A DNA stretch of 64,000 bases from Paenibacillus sp. FSL R7-0204 (lineage in GTDB: Bacteria; Bacillota; Bacilli; Paenibacillales; Paenibacillaceae): the NCBI RefSeq assembly GCF_038002225.1, contig NZ_JBBOCA010000001.1, positions 7,254,001 to 7,318,000 on the forward strand, given 5' to 3'. Every line of letters begins with the position of its first letter. Within the stretch, counting starts at the first letter, position 1. This document shows positions 52,981 to 61,811 of this stretch, one piece after another. The position numbers and the translations under genes were made by a program. The notes beneath the pieces were generated by a model that was not told where the DNA came from, ran no database searches, and saw only the letters and a list, made by a program, of their open reading frames with translations.

Positions 52981-53132
52981 TGATTTAGATTTCCACGCAC
53001 GAAAAAAACCCCGCACATAGGCGGAGTCTGGACTTTATTATTGGAGCTTACGCGGGATTTGCGGCACAAGTGCCGGATTTCGATGCAAAAAACCGCATGA
53101 AGCTAAGTCTGTATGTATACTTTGATGTTTTT
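52981..53132. other. gap left of the recombinase element
   Basis: About 150 bases without a gene. It has some short GC-rich palindrome-like fragments (GGCACAAGTGCC near 53063) but nothing with a firm function. Confidence 0.4.
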
Positions 53133-53157
53133 TGTCGTACAATATCACTTATGCGAC
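53133..53157. repeat. left 25-bp inverted repeat of the recombinase segment
   Basis: Perfect reverse complement of 54317-54341. The core begins TGTCGTACAATATCACTT. Within it two diverging 10-base arms (GTCGTACAAT and, reversed, GTCGCATAAG) flank a 4-base centre, the form of a tyrosine recombinase crossover site. Confidence 0.9.
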
Positions 53158-53325
53158 TTTTTTGGAGCAAAACAAGAGACACTATGCATACTTGCGCATA
53201 ATCAAGCAGCAATGCGTTTATTATAGGTCATTTCCTAACTTCTGTATAGAAACTTTGCCGGATCAGCCCCTCTGCTTCCACAACAATGGTCAATTCGTGT
53301 CGCCGCAATTTTTGTCGAATTCAAT

Positions 53326-54285
53326 CTATTGAATGAACGTACGCAGGCTGTCCTCCACAAAATCCGGGGCGGCCTTTTGAATCTGCTGAACGGTGTGGAG
53401 GTACCGCTGGGTGGTATTGATGTGGGAATGCCCCAACGATTCCTGAACCTGCTGAAGCGACGCTCCCTGGAGCAAGGCCAGTGTGGCATTCGTATGCCGC
53501 AGCCAGTGCGGCGTCAGCTTTTTCTCAATCGTGCTGGCGGCTCCGGCGTTCTTAATAATCCGTTCCACCTGCCGTGAAGATAACGGAAACATCCTCTGCT
53601 CCGGGGTGACCTCTTCCTTCCTTGGCAGGGTATCAGACAACTTGGAATACAGCTGCCAGAGGGTCGGCGGAACCTTGATTTCTCTGGGCTTGCCCCCCTT
53701 GCCGTTCTCCACGGTCAGCCAGACCGAGGTCTCCAGCAGATCATTATGGAAGTCTCCCCACTTCATTGCTGTCAACTCCGATACCCGCAGACCCAGTACC
53801 ACTAGCGTCAGCCCGATCAGATAGTTGCGCAGTCCTTGTTTCTCCAGTACATTCAGTAATTCTCCCACCTCCCGTTTGGTCAGGAAGTTTTTGCGGCTGG
53901 TCACGTTTATTTTGGGGATGCGCACCGAGGAGGTCGGATTCACTGCAAAAAAACCGATATGCTGGTCACTCCCCCATTTATAAAAAGACTTCAACGGCGC
54001 AAGGAATGCGGCTATGCTTGCCGGTGCCAGCTGCCTCTGATAGCTGTAGCCCCCCTGCGTCAGGAAAATCTTATACGCCTCAATCTCCCTCCAGCTCACT
54101 GCCCGCAAAGAGGTGCCTGCAATAAATCTGCGGAAATCGGCAATCGCCCGCTTATAATTTCGACCTGTATTAACATTCGTACAGCAGGTAGCCATAAACA
54201 TCTGAACAATCTGATCATCGCTTAGGTAGCCCTCTTCGGGGTACACCAAGCTGAGCGCCGTACGGCTAAATTCGGTCTGGCTCAT
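53326..54285 (-). CDS. tyrosine site-specific recombinase (integrase/XerD-like)
   Basis: About 319 residues. The N-terminal SAM-like core-binding domain (~30-130) is followed by a catalytic domain with the full set of residues: Arg in GLRVSELTAMKWGD, Lys in NGKGGKPREIKV, HWLRHTNAT (His and Arg), and GHSHINTTQRYLH (His and nucleophile Tyr). The ATG at 54285 is used; the longer frame upstream runs through the right inverted repeat, and GAGGAG is 13 bases ahead of this ATG, so the start is not perfect. It is not a phage-borne gene by context: no other phage genes are present. The 3' end lies ~170 bases from the left inverted repeat. Confidence 0.9.
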   Translation of the reverse strand: MSQTEFSRTALSLVYPEEGYLSDDQIVQMFMATCCTNVNTGRNYKRAIADFRRFIAGTSLRAVSWREIEAYKIFLTQGGYSYQRQLAPASIAAFLAPLKSFYKWGSDQHIGFFAVNPTSSVRIPKINVTSRKNFLTKREVGELLNVLEKQGLRNYLIGLTLVVLGLRVSELTAMKWGDFHNDLLETSVWLTVENGKGGKPREIKVPPTLWQLYSKLSDTLPRKEEVTPEQRMFPLSSRQVERIIKNAGAASTIEKKLTPHWLRHTNATLALLQGASLQQVQESLGHSHINTTQRYLHTVQQIQKAAPDFVEDSLRTFIQ

Positions 54286-54316
54286 TCTTTTTTCATCACT
54301 CCTCAGGAATAGACAT

Positions 54317-54341
54317 GTCGCATAAGTGATATTGTACGACA
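54317..54341. repeat. right 25-bp inverted repeat of the recombinase segment
   Basis: Exact reverse complement of 53133-53157. It lies between the recombinase start and the chemotaxis operon; an extended -10-like TGGTATTTT follows at ~54348 on the plus strand and could drive cheW. Confidence 0.9.
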
Positions 54342-54495
54342 TTTTTGTGGTATTTTGTCCCATTATCACACAAGGATGGCTAAAGACCGGAACATGCAAG
54401 ATCAGCAGCAAGTAACGCGAAGAACTCAGGAGGGAGACGGAGACAGAATAGCGGCTGCGGGCCAGCTAAGTAATATGAGAAGCCGGAGGGTAACT

Positions 54496-54924
54496 ATGGA
54501 GACCGTTTTGCAGAAACAATATGTTGAATTCGGGGTAGATCACGAGCATTATGCGATCCCGATCTCAGATGTTCATGAAATTATAAGAATGCAGGAAATA
54601 ACGGAAATCCCCAGCAGCCGTCACTACGTTAAGGGCATTATCAACCTCAGGGGTAAAATTGTGCCGGTGCTCAGCCTTAGAGTGCTGCTTCAGATGGAAG
54701 AAGTGGAGCCGACCAAACACACACGCATTCTGGTGGTCCATCACCAGGAGGAATCCCTGGGCGTTATTGTCGACAACGTGAATAAAGTGACGACCTTCAG
54801 CGATATTCAGCCTGCACAGGGCAGCCTCTCTGGAGTCAGCGGCTCCTTCTTCAACGGAGTAGGCTTCTCTTCTTCCGAGCTGGTCGGCATTCTGCGGCTG
54901 GATGAGATCCTGCTGCGAGACTAA
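54496..54924 (+). CDS. cheW: chemotaxis coupling protein CheW
   Basis: About 142 residues with the CheW beta-barrel motifs: YVEFGVDHEHYAIPISDVHEIIRMQEITEIPSSRHYVKGIINLRGKIVPVLSLR and the closing FSSSELVGILRLDEILL. ATG at 54496 has GGAGGGT upstream; the frame is open back to 54355 but without a ribosome site. Couples MCP receptors to CheA. Confidence 0.92.
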   Translation: METVLQKQYVEFGVDHEHYAIPISDVHEIIRMQEITEIPSSRHYVKGIINLRGKIVPVLSLRVLLQMEEVEPTKHTRILVVHHQEESLGVIVDNVNKVTTFSDIQPAQGSLSGVSGSFFNGVGFSSSELVGILRLDEILLRD

Positions 54925-54953
54925 ACAAAGGCTAAACGGAGAGAAGGCGAACC

Positions 54954-56954
54954 ATGGTTGATTTATCGGAATACCGAGGGATATTTCTGGAGGAACTGGA
55001 GGACCAGCTGCAGCTGATCGAGGATGAGGTGCTCAGGCTGGAGCAGACCGGGGAGACAGAAGACGGAATCCAGCAGTTCTTCCGGGCGGCCCATACCCTT
55101 AAGGGCTCCTCGGCCTCTATGGGCTACAACGGGCTGAAGGAAGTCACGCATCATCTGGAGCATCTGCTTCATCAGATGCGGGGAGGGGAACGGACGGTCA
55201 CGCCGGAGCTGATCCGCCTGTTCTTCGGAGCGCTGGATGGAATGCGCGCGCTGCAGAGCGAGATCGCTGCTACGGATCAGGAGACCACAGATGTGTCCGG
55301 TCTGGTGCAGCGGCTGAGTACATTCGCAGCGGAGGAGCTGCAGAAGCCGGAGGATAAGGTCCCTGCTGTGCAGACAAGTCAGGCAGAGCTTCCCCTCCAG
55401 CTGTTCTGGGTGCATGTGTGGCTCTCTTCCGGCTGTGAGATGAAGCTGCCCCGTCTTCACCTGATCGATGCCAAGCTGCGGAGTGTCGCTGCGGTCCTGC
55501 GCATGAAGCCGGAGCTGGAAGAGATAGAGGACCACGACAGCCGGATCGACGAGGCCTCCTGGTTGCTGTCGCCTAAGATCGATATCGAGGAGCTCCGTCA
55601 GGAGGTCTTATCCATTATGGATGTTGATCGTATATACATAGAAGAAGTGCTTAACGATTCCCCGCGTCCCGGTGAATTCGTGAGACCGCCCCATCCGGAG
55701 ACGGGGAGCCGGGAGCTCCCGGAAGTACCAGAATCCCCGCCGTCTGCCGCTGACAAAACCAAGCCGCAAACGATCCGCGTCCAGGTGGAGCGTCTGGAGA
55801 AGCTGATGAACCTGGCGGGTGAGCTGGTCATCGATCAGACCCGGTTCCATCTGCTGAACCGCAGATTCCACCAGCAATACGGAACCAATGATCTGACAGA
55901 GGAGCTGGGCCAGCTTGCCGACCATCTGGCTATGATTACGGGGGAACTGCAGGAGAGCATGATTAAGGTGCGGATGCTGCCGATAGAGCAGCTGTTCAAC
56001 CGTCTGCCCCGCATGGTCCGGGACTTGTCCGGCTCCCTGAACAAGCAGGTTGAGCTGGTTCTTGAAGGCAAGGAGACAGAGCTGGACCGGACGCTCATTG
56101 AAGAGCTTGGCGACCCGCTGATCCATCTGCTGCGCAATGCCGTTGATCACGGCATAGAGACCCCTGAAATCCGCCGCAGCGCCGGCAAAAGCGAGACCGG
56201 AACCGTCCGCGTCGCGGCCTCCCATGAGGATAATCAGGTCATCCTGGTCATCGAGGACGACGGGGCCGGGATTGATTCCAGCCTGATTGCAGAGTCTGCC
56301 CTGCGGAAGGGCATCATTACGGCTGAAGAGGCCGGCGGGATGACTGAGGATGAAGCGCTGCGGCTTATTTTCCGGCCCGGCTTCTCCACCGCCCCGCACA
56401 TCAGCGATATTTCCGGCCGCGGGGTCGGAATGGATATCGTCCGCAATGATATTGAACGGATTAACGGCATGATCGATATCGAGACCACGCGGGGGCAAGG
56501 CACCCGCTTCCGGATTCGTCTGCCCCTGACGCTCGCTATCATCCGGGGTCTGCTCGTTCATGCCGGGGGAGCCACCTTCGTGATTCCCATGAGCAGTGTG
56601 GCCGAGATTGTCCGCGTCACTCCAGAGGAGATCAGCTCTGTCCGGGGCCAGCCTGTCATTACCGCACGGGGGCAGCTCGTGCCGGTGGTCTGGCTGCAGG
56701 ATATCCTGCGGCTCCCCGCAGGTGCGGGTGGCAGATCAGCATCCATTCCGCTGATTATCGTGGGACGGGGAGAGAAACGGCTGGCACTTGCCGTGGATAC
56801 ACTTATCGGCAATCAGGATATCGTAATCAAATCGCTCGGCGCCTACATGGGCAAGACTGAGAACATATCAGGAGCTACCATCCTGGGAAATGGCAATATC
56901 GCTCTGATCATAGATACAGCCAGCTTATTTTTCAATACGGGAGTCTTCGCTTAA
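54954..56954 (+). CDS. cheA: chemotaxis histidine kinase CheA
   Basis: 666 residues in the standard domain order: P1 Hpt with phospho-His47 (FRAAHTLKGSSASMGY), a P2-like CheY-binding region (~145-245), P3 dimerisation (VQVERLEKLMNLAGELVIDQTRF, ~280), P4 HATPase (LLRNAVDHGIE, DDGAGID, SGRGVGMDIVRNDIE) and P5 CheW-like domain from ~535. No catalytic residue is missing. It lies 29 bases after cheW and directly before an MCP gene. Confidence 0.95.
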   Translation: MVDLSEYRGIFLEELEDQLQLIEDEVLRLEQTGETEDGIQQFFRAAHTLKGSSASMGYNGLKEVTHHLEHLLHQMRGGERTVTPELIRLFFGALDGMRALQSEIAATDQETTDVSGLVQRLSTFAAEELQKPEDKVPAVQTSQAELPLQLFWVHVWLSSGCEMKLPRLHLIDAKLRSVAAVLRMKPELEEIEDHDSRIDEASWLLSPKIDIEELRQEVLSIMDVDRIYIEEVLNDSPRPGEFVRPPHPETGSRELPEVPESPPSAADKTKPQTIRVQVERLEKLMNLAGELVIDQTRFHLLNRRFHQQYGTNDLTEELGQLADHLAMITGELQESMIKVRMLPIEQLFNRLPRMVRDLSGSLNKQVELVLEGKETELDRTLIEELGDPLIHLLRNAVDHGIETPEIRRSAGKSETGTVRVAASHEDNQVILVIEDDGAGIDSSLIAESALRKGIITAEEAGGMTEDEALRLIFRPGFSTAPHISDISGRGVGMDIVRNDIERINGMIDIETTRGQGTRFRIRLPLTLAIIRGLLVHAGGATFVIPMSSVAEIVRVTPEEISSVRGQPVITARGQLVPVVWLQDILRLPAGAGGRSASIPLIIVGRGEKRLALAVDTLIGNQDIVIKSLGAYMGKTENISGATILGNGNIALIIDTASLFFNTGVFA

Positions 56955-56983
56955 CAAAATCATCTTTACTGGGGGAAACAGGT

Positions 56984-58573
56984 ATGAAATGGTTCTATAA
57001 TCTAAAAACAAGCGTGAAATTAATCTCGTCCTTCCTGACCGTCGCTCTCATTCTTTCCTTCGTGGGCCTCTACGGTCTCAGCAACCTCGGCTCGATTAAT
57101 AACAGTCTGGACGATATGTATGTGAACAATCTGGTTCCCGTCTCCTCCCTGCAAAGCTCACAGAACAGCTTCTCGGTCATGCGTGTTATCGTCAGGGATC
57201 TGTACATTAAAAAGACCCCTGAGGAACGCCAGCAGCGGGTGGACGATTATAAAAAAGAGAAGCAGAACGTACTCGATAACATCGCGGCCTTCCGCAAAAC
57301 CAAGCTGAGCGCGGAATCGGTTCAAGCCATTGCCCCTTTTGAAGCGGCATGGAATGATTATCTGTTAACGTACGATTCTCTTGTCAGCCTCTCCCTGACT
57401 GGACAGGACGAGAAGCTGCTGGAGATGCTGCGCGGCAGCACGCTTAACAACCAAGGCGATACCTTGAAGAATATTCTGAACGAGCTGATTCTCACCAACA
57501 CCAAGGAAGCGGATCAGGCCAGACAGAGCGGAGCCGCACTCTATAGCTCTTCACGTAATATTACCCTCAGTATCATTATCGGTGCAGTCATTCTGTGCAT
57601 CCTGCTAGGGTATATCATCTCCCGGATTATTTCTAATCCGCTGGCGAAGGTTGTCAAGGTTCTCTCGAAGGTGGCTGACGGCGACCTGCGCAGCCAATCC
57701 GATATCGACACCAGAGATGAAATCGGCATCCTGGCTGCCAAGGTGAATGAGATGGTCAGCAACCTCCGCCGGACGGTGGGGTCCATTCTGCTGCATTCCC
57801 AGAGCCTGTCTGCTGCGGCCGAGGAGATCTCCGCCAGTACGCAAGAGGTGGCAAGCGGCAGCACGACCACAGCGGATGATGCCGGGACCATCAGCGAGTT
57901 ATTCAAAGAGCTGTCCAGCGCGATCCACTCTGTAGCCCAGAATACCGAGCAGGCCTCGGTAATCTCCGATGAGACCGTTACGATTGCCGAGAACGGGAAC
58001 AGCATCATTCAGGAGTCGATGGAGAGTATGCAGGCTGTCAGCGGACAGATGGCTAAGCTTGAGGAGGACTCGCAGAAGGTCGGCGAGATTATCGATGTTA
58101 TTGAGGATATTGCAGATCAGACCAACCTGCTTGCTCTGAATGCCGCCATTGAAGCCGCAAGAGCGGGGGAACAGGGCCGCGGCTTCGCGGTGGTGGCTGA
58201 CGAGGTGCGCAAGCTGGCCGAGCGCAGCGGCGAGGCCACTAAGCAGATCACCAGCATCATCAAGGGGATGCAGGTGAATACACGCTACAGCGTGAGCGCT
58301 GTGCAGGAGAGTGCGGAGCTGTCGCAGAAGACCGGCGTTTCTTTTCATCAGATCGTGACGATGGTCAACAGCGCCGGCCAGAAAATCTCCGAAATCGCCG
58401 CCGCCAGCGAAGAACAAGCCGCCCAGTCCACCAACGTCCTCGCTGCCGTGGAGAGCATCTCCGCCACCACCCAGCAGTCCGCCGCCAGCAGCGAAGAGAC
58501 CGCCTCCTCCGCCCAGTCCCTGGCCAGCCTGGCCGAGGAGCTGCAGAGCACGGTGTCTTCGTTCCAGTTGTAG
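56984..58573 (+). CDS. methyl-accepting chemotaxis protein with 4HB sensor domain
   Basis: 529 residues: TM1 (~11-31), a four-helix-bundle type extracytoplasmic sensor (~32-185), TM2 (~190-212), HAMP (~213-265), then the MCP signalling hairpin with the conserved tip IADQTNLLALNAAIEAARAGEQGRGFAVVADEVRKLAE. The sensor domain resembles the 4HB_MCP type and its ligand is unknown. No cheR, cheB, cheY, cheC or cheD is in this cluster. Confidence 0.93.
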   Translation: MKWFYNLKTSVKLISSFLTVALILSFVGLYGLSNLGSINNSLDDMYVNNLVPVSSLQSSQNSFSVMRVIVRDLYIKKTPEERQQRVDDYKKEKQNVLDNIAAFRKTKLSAESVQAIAPFEAAWNDYLLTYDSLVSLSLTGQDEKLLEMLRGSTLNNQGDTLKNILNELILTNTKEADQARQSGAALYSSSRNITLSIIIGAVILCILLGYIISRIISNPLAKVVKVLSKVADGDLRSQSDIDTRDEIGILAAKVNEMVSNLRRTVGSILLHSQSLSAAAEEISASTQEVASGSTTTADDAGTISELFKELSSAIHSVAQNTEQASVISDETVTIAENGNSIIQESMESMQAVSGQMAKLEEDSQKVGEIIDVIEDIADQTNLLALNAAIEAARAGEQGRGFAVVADEVRKLAERSGEATKQITSIIKGMQVNTRYSVSAVQESAELSQKTGVSFHQIVTMVNSAGQKISEIAAASEEQAAQSTNVLAAVESISATTQQSAASSEETASSAQSLASLAEELQSTVSSFQL

Positions 58574-58592
58574 CTCTTGGTTCATTCAGGTG

Positions 58593-58627
58593 CCTGCAAG
58601 CTCCTTTTCGGAGCTTGCAGGTATTTT
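58593..58627 (+). terminator. rho-independent terminator of the chemotaxis operon
   Basis: CCTGCAAGCTCC pairs with GGAGCTTGCAGG, followed by TATTTTGG. Confidence 0.85.
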
Positions 58628-58687
58628 GGTTTCTTGCGGGATCAGCCGGGAAAAGTGTACAGTTCTGAATGCAGCCGGTGTGGCGTT

Positions 58688-58870
58688 AATTGGATTTTGT
58701 CCATCTATTTTGACGGCATCGCCCCATTTGCAGACAGCAGTTGGACAAACAACACTTAATTTCTACGATTCCGTCTGAACCAAGGAATTTTGAGAAATTA
58801 GATGGACTTAATCCAATTGCTTACCTGCAACCGTCTGTATCGCTAAAATTAAGTGTGCTTTTTCCAACTA
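58688..58870. repeat. inverted repeat cluster
   Basis: Two elements recur in inverted form: TTAATTGGATTTTGTCCATC (58687-58706) against AGATGGACTTAATCCAATTG (58800-58819), and AGTTGGACAAACAACACTTA (58739 on) against the block ending in GTGCTTTTTCCAACT (58832-58869). They could fold into a long hairpin and look like a degenerate mobile or regulatory repeat. The right end overlaps the last codon of the phosphotransferase gene. Confidence 0.65.
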
Positions 58871-59878
58871 TGATTGTGGCCCCTCTTCGCCGAACCCATC
58901 GATTAACGAAATCCCCTTGGTAATACGCACTGTACTATCTTGCAAGAACCTACGGGTCCAATCGTCAGCCTGGGTTAAATCCCAACTCCGGTGCATGCCG
59001 ACGACTACGATAATCTCACGCAGTTTAAGAAACAAATCCAGTTGACTCTTCCAGCCATCGGGGAGCTGCCGGCCATCCTCCGCGTAGCCCAGCTCGAAAT
59101 GCCGGATAAAAAGCTCGTATTGCGCCTTACGTTCAGACCTTGAATCCTCCCCAAATACATATAGTAAATAATAGAGCTGGATAGCAATATCCTCAGCATA
59201 CCAGCTGTACTGACACTCATCGAAATCAAAAAGCGTTATCCGCCCTGACTCATCCACCGAAAAATTACCTACGTTGATATCCCCGTGAATCAATCCAAAA
59301 TTATCTGAGGTAACAGGCAGACTGGCCAACTCTGCTTTTAATCCATCAAGGGCATGGATAATGGAACCAAGCTCTGCCGGTAAATAATCTTTCGCCCGCA
59401 TAAGGTATTCATTAGTCTCCCAGGTATGTCTTTTGGATACCGGTTTGTACCGCTTAGTCAGTTCATGAAGACGGCCTGTAATACGGCCACATTGTTCGTA
59501 TAGCATCGGATTCCCCAGGCATTCCGGATATCCGACTTTTGTGCCGGGTGCATAATTGAACGCTGCTGCGTAAAAATCCATCGTGTTCCCATGAATACGC
59601 TCAAAATCCTTTCCACTCACCGATAGAACCGGAGTTGAAACTGACACCCCCTTCTCCGAGAGATAACGAATCCATTCGATTTCGGCTGCAAGTCCTTCAG
59701 ATGTACGAAGAGTTCCAGGAGTAAAACGAAGAATATATTGGGACTCACCCAGGATGTAAGAATATATAAAGTTTTGAAAACCTCCAATGAAGGTCAGATC
59801 CTTGAAGCTAATCCCAAAGCGCCTAGCACCTTCAGCAGCATATTCGTCCAGGAACATTCGTTTGATGTGTGGGTCCAT
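58868..59878 (-). CDS. APH-family phosphotransferase, SrkA/homoserine-kinase-like
   Basis: 336 residues with a kinase-like fold: N-lobe IGGFQNFIYSYILGESQYILRFTPGTLRT, catalytic loop LIHGDINVGNFSVDE and metal-binding TLFDFDECQY. The length fits the stress-response kinase A/homoserine kinase type II group, and it is longer than the other APH-like gene at 22665. AGGAG precedes the ATG. Substrate unknown. Confidence 0.82.
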   Translation of the reverse strand: MDPHIKRMFLDEYAAEGARRFGISFKDLTFIGGFQNFIYSYILGESQYILRFTPGTLRTSEGLAAEIEWIRYLSEKGVSVSTPVLSVSGKDFERIHGNTMDFYAAAFNYAPGTKVGYPECLGNPMLYEQCGRITGRLHELTKRYKPVSKRHTWETNEYLMRAKDYLPAELGSIIHALDGLKAELASLPVTSDNFGLIHGDINVGNFSVDESGRITLFDFDECQYSWYAEDIAIQLYYLLYVFGEDSRSERKAQYELFIRHFELGYAEDGRQLPDGWKSQLDLFLKLREIIVVVGMHRSWDLTQADDWTRRFLQDSTVRITKGISLIDGFGEEGPQS

Positions 59879-59968
59879 ATTTTCTCCTTAGTATGTATAA
59901 TTGGCTCGCCGCCAGCTCAATGTGTTCGGTTTTCCGCTTACATTCGGCCCACTCCAAGCCCCTAACCC

Positions 59969-60018
59969 AAAAAAGCCCGCCCCTCCCCCGCAGCAGCGGC
60001 AGATGGACAGGCTTTTTT
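59969..60018 (-). terminator. terminator of the cta operon
   Basis: AAAAAAGCC and GGCTTTTTT arms close a large hairpin and end in a T-run on the minus strand, ~28 bases beyond the DUF420 gene. Confidence 0.65.
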
Positions 60019-60045
60019 CCTTTTCACCTCAGGCTTCCCCTCGGC

Positions 60046-60510
60046 TTAAGCGCCCAAAATGATTTGCCAGACCGGCTTCGTGTGGCCGCCCGGATATAAG
60101 ATATACAGCAATACATAGACAGCGACTCCGGTGATGGCGGTGATGAACCAGATGACGGAGGTCACTCTGCCCCACTTGCGGTGCTTGGCATACTTGGCCT
60201 TGAAGCCGAGCGTCAGCGTAGTGATGCCGAATACAGCAGCGACGGTAGCCAGCACGATGTGGAAGATCAGGAAGACATGGTAGATCGTCGTCAGCTCATC
60301 CGGGCCGCCCCAGGAGGTATTGCCTACGAACACCGTTCTTGACGAGTACACCAGGAAGAACAGAATCGCTGCCACCGCAGCCGCAATCATCGTCTTCTTG
60401 TGCGCTTCGCGTTTGCCTTGAATGATCTGTCTCCAGCCGATTGCCACCAGCACCGCGCTTATGACGATGAACGATGTACTGATCGTAGGAAACAATGTGA
60501 AAATATCCAT
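60046..60510 (-). CDS. DUF420 membrane protein (CtaM/YozB-like)
   Basis: 154 residues with four to five hydrophobic helices; FPTISTSFIVISAVLVAIGW, REAHKKTMIAAAVAAILFFLVYSSRT with a conserved His, and TIYHVFLIFHIVLATVAAV with two more histidines match the DUF420 family. In Staphylococcus a DUF420 protein (CtaM) is needed for maturation of an aa3-type oxidase. Its position at the end of the cta operon fits that role. Confidence 0.88.
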   Translation of the reverse strand: MDIFTLFPTISTSFIVISAVLVAIGWRQIIQGKREAHKKTMIAAAVAAILFFLVYSSRTVFVGNTSWGGPDELTTIYHVFLIFHIVLATVAAVFGITTLTLGFKAKYAKHRKWGRVTSVIWFITAITGVAVYVLLYILYPGGHTKPVWQIILGA

Positions 60511-60546
60511 GAATATCCCCCTCGGTACTTACCAGCTCATTATAGT

Positions 60547-61458
60547 TCAGACCTCCTCCGCCAGGGCAGAGGGTGACGCGGACACATCTGTGTCCTCTTG
60601 TCCGTTCTCTTTTTTATACCAATGATAGAACACATAAGCAAGCATCGAGGCGAAAATAAATTCCTGAATGAACTTCATCACGATGCCGCCGACCTGCTGA
60701 TCTACCTTGGGGGACAGAGATCCGAAGAAGCCGGGACCGCCAAAAGCCTGCAATAATGCAGCCGGACTCTGCGGTACACAGTAGCCCATCGCCTTCGCCC
60801 AGGTGCCCGGGTCGCTATACGTAGCATAGAGGGGGGAGCCCGCAAAAATAATCAGCCCGCAGGCCGGTGTCAGCAGCACCATGTTCAGGAAGATGAAACC
60901 CACCTGCCCCAGACCGCTAAGCGCCCGGTATTCCGGCAAGGGGTTGATCAGATTCCACCACATCAGCGCCGAGGTCAGGAACAGGACGCCATAATACAGA
61001 CGGTGAACGGTGAAATGCAGCATGACATAATCATGGATGGCGGGGATGTGGTAGAGCGAGAACAGGCCATTGAAGAGCAGGGCCGCCACTACCGGCTTAG
61101 CGAGAAAAGCCAGTCCCTTCAGCGGATTCACCCGCAGCAGAGCGCGCCAGCACCAGTCGGGGATACCAAGCATAATCAGCGGGACCGCCACCAGATAGGA
61201 TAAGGCCATACTCACCATATGGAAGGAAAATAAGATATGTCCCAGCAGACTGACAGGTCCTCCCTGCGCAAGATAGAGGGCCAGCATTCCGCATAAGAAC
61301 AGCCCCCTCCGCCAGAAGGGGACTGCAGTGCTGCCCTCAAAACGGGAGGCCAGCGGACCGATCAGCACAAAATATCCGGCAGTCAGGAGGAGCATCAGGG
61401 CCAGAAACAACGGACTCCATAGTTCCGTAAAGCTGAAATATTGCAATCCCGGTATCAT
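60547..61458 (-). CDS. ctaG: cytochrome c oxidase assembly factor CtaG (caa3_CtaG type)
   Basis: About 303 residues, seven-helix membrane protein. The motifs AQGGPVSLLGHILFSFHMVSMALSYL and YHIPAIHDYVMLHFTVHRLYYGVLFLTSALMWWNLINPLPEYRALS match caa3-type CtaG, needed for copper loading of subunit I in Bacillus. ATG at 61458 has GGGGAGG upstream; the six-base-longer TTG start is less likely. Confidence 0.9.
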   Translation of the reverse strand: MIPGLQYFSFTELWSPLFLALMLLLTAGYFVLIGPLASRFEGSTAVPFWRRGLFLCGMLALYLAQGGPVSLLGHILFSFHMVSMALSYLVAVPLIMLGIPDWCWRALLRVNPLKGLAFLAKPVVAALLFNGLFSLYHIPAIHDYVMLHFTVHRLYYGVLFLTSALMWWNLINPLPEYRALSGLGQVGFIFLNMVLLTPACGLIIFAGSPLYATYSDPGTWAKAMGYCVPQSPAALLQAFGGPGFFGSLSPKVDQQVGGIVMKFIQEFIFASMLAYVFYHWYKKENGQEDTDVSASPSALAEEV

Positions 61459-61483
61459 CCTCAAGACCTCCCCGGAGATAGAA

Positions 61484-61807
61484 TCAATCCCACCATACCC
61501 AATAGAGCGCCATTACAATACAGGTACCTGCGATAAAAAAGCCGCCCAGCATGAAGATAATCGGGAGCATATGCCCTTTGTCCTTCAGATGCATCCAGAA
61601 GCCCATCTGCAGGAACACCTGCAGCACAGCCATTACCAGCAGCAGGATGATCGCAAAGGTAGCATTCACCCCTCCGGCCGCCACCGCAGCAAAAGCGATC
61701 AGCGTCAGCACCACAGAGAATACAAACACCACAATATGCCGCTGCGGTCCTTCCGGACGGTGCCGGTGCTTCACCGCAGAATCTGAAGAAGGCTGCTTTG
61801 TCGTCAT
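61484..61807 (-). CDS. ctaF: cytochrome c oxidase subunit IV
   Basis: About 107 residues with three membrane helices (VVFVFSVVLTLIAFAAVA, ATFAIILLLVMAVLQVFLQMGFWMHLK, IFMLGGFFIAGTCIVMALYWVWW) typical of CtaF/CyoD. The ATG at 61807 has AAGGTGGGG upstream and overlaps the ctaE end; a frame running 37 codons upstream lies inside ctaE. Confidence 0.92.
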   Translation of the reverse strand: MTTKQPSSDSAVKHRHRPEGPQRHIVVFVFSVVLTLIAFAAVAAGGVNATFAIILLLVMAVLQVFLQMGFWMHLKDKGHMLPIIFMLGGFFIAGTCIVMALYWVWWD

Positions 61808-61811
61808 GGCT

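Larger units (their letters stand above)
53133..54341 (-). mobile_element. 1.2-kb segment: tyrosine recombinase gene between perfect inverted repeats
   Basis: The only gene between the 25-bp repeats is the recombinase. This could be an invertible DNA segment flipped by its own enzyme, or a single-gene element that inserted at a target. No direct target duplication was found just outside the repeats (left flank ends TTTTT, right flank read outward ends AAAAA). Confidence 0.6.

Noticed and set aside
53132..53332. 66-codon frame starting in the left inverted repeat
   Set aside because: Its first nine residues match those read from the right repeat simply because the repeats are identical; no ribosome site.
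53133..58573. prophage or integrative element extending over the chemotaxis genes
   Set aside because: No phage or conjugation genes, and the inverted repeats enclose only the recombinase.
58577..58923. three short plus-strand frames after the mcp gene
   Set aside because: They cover a terminator and the inverted repeat cluster and lack start signals.
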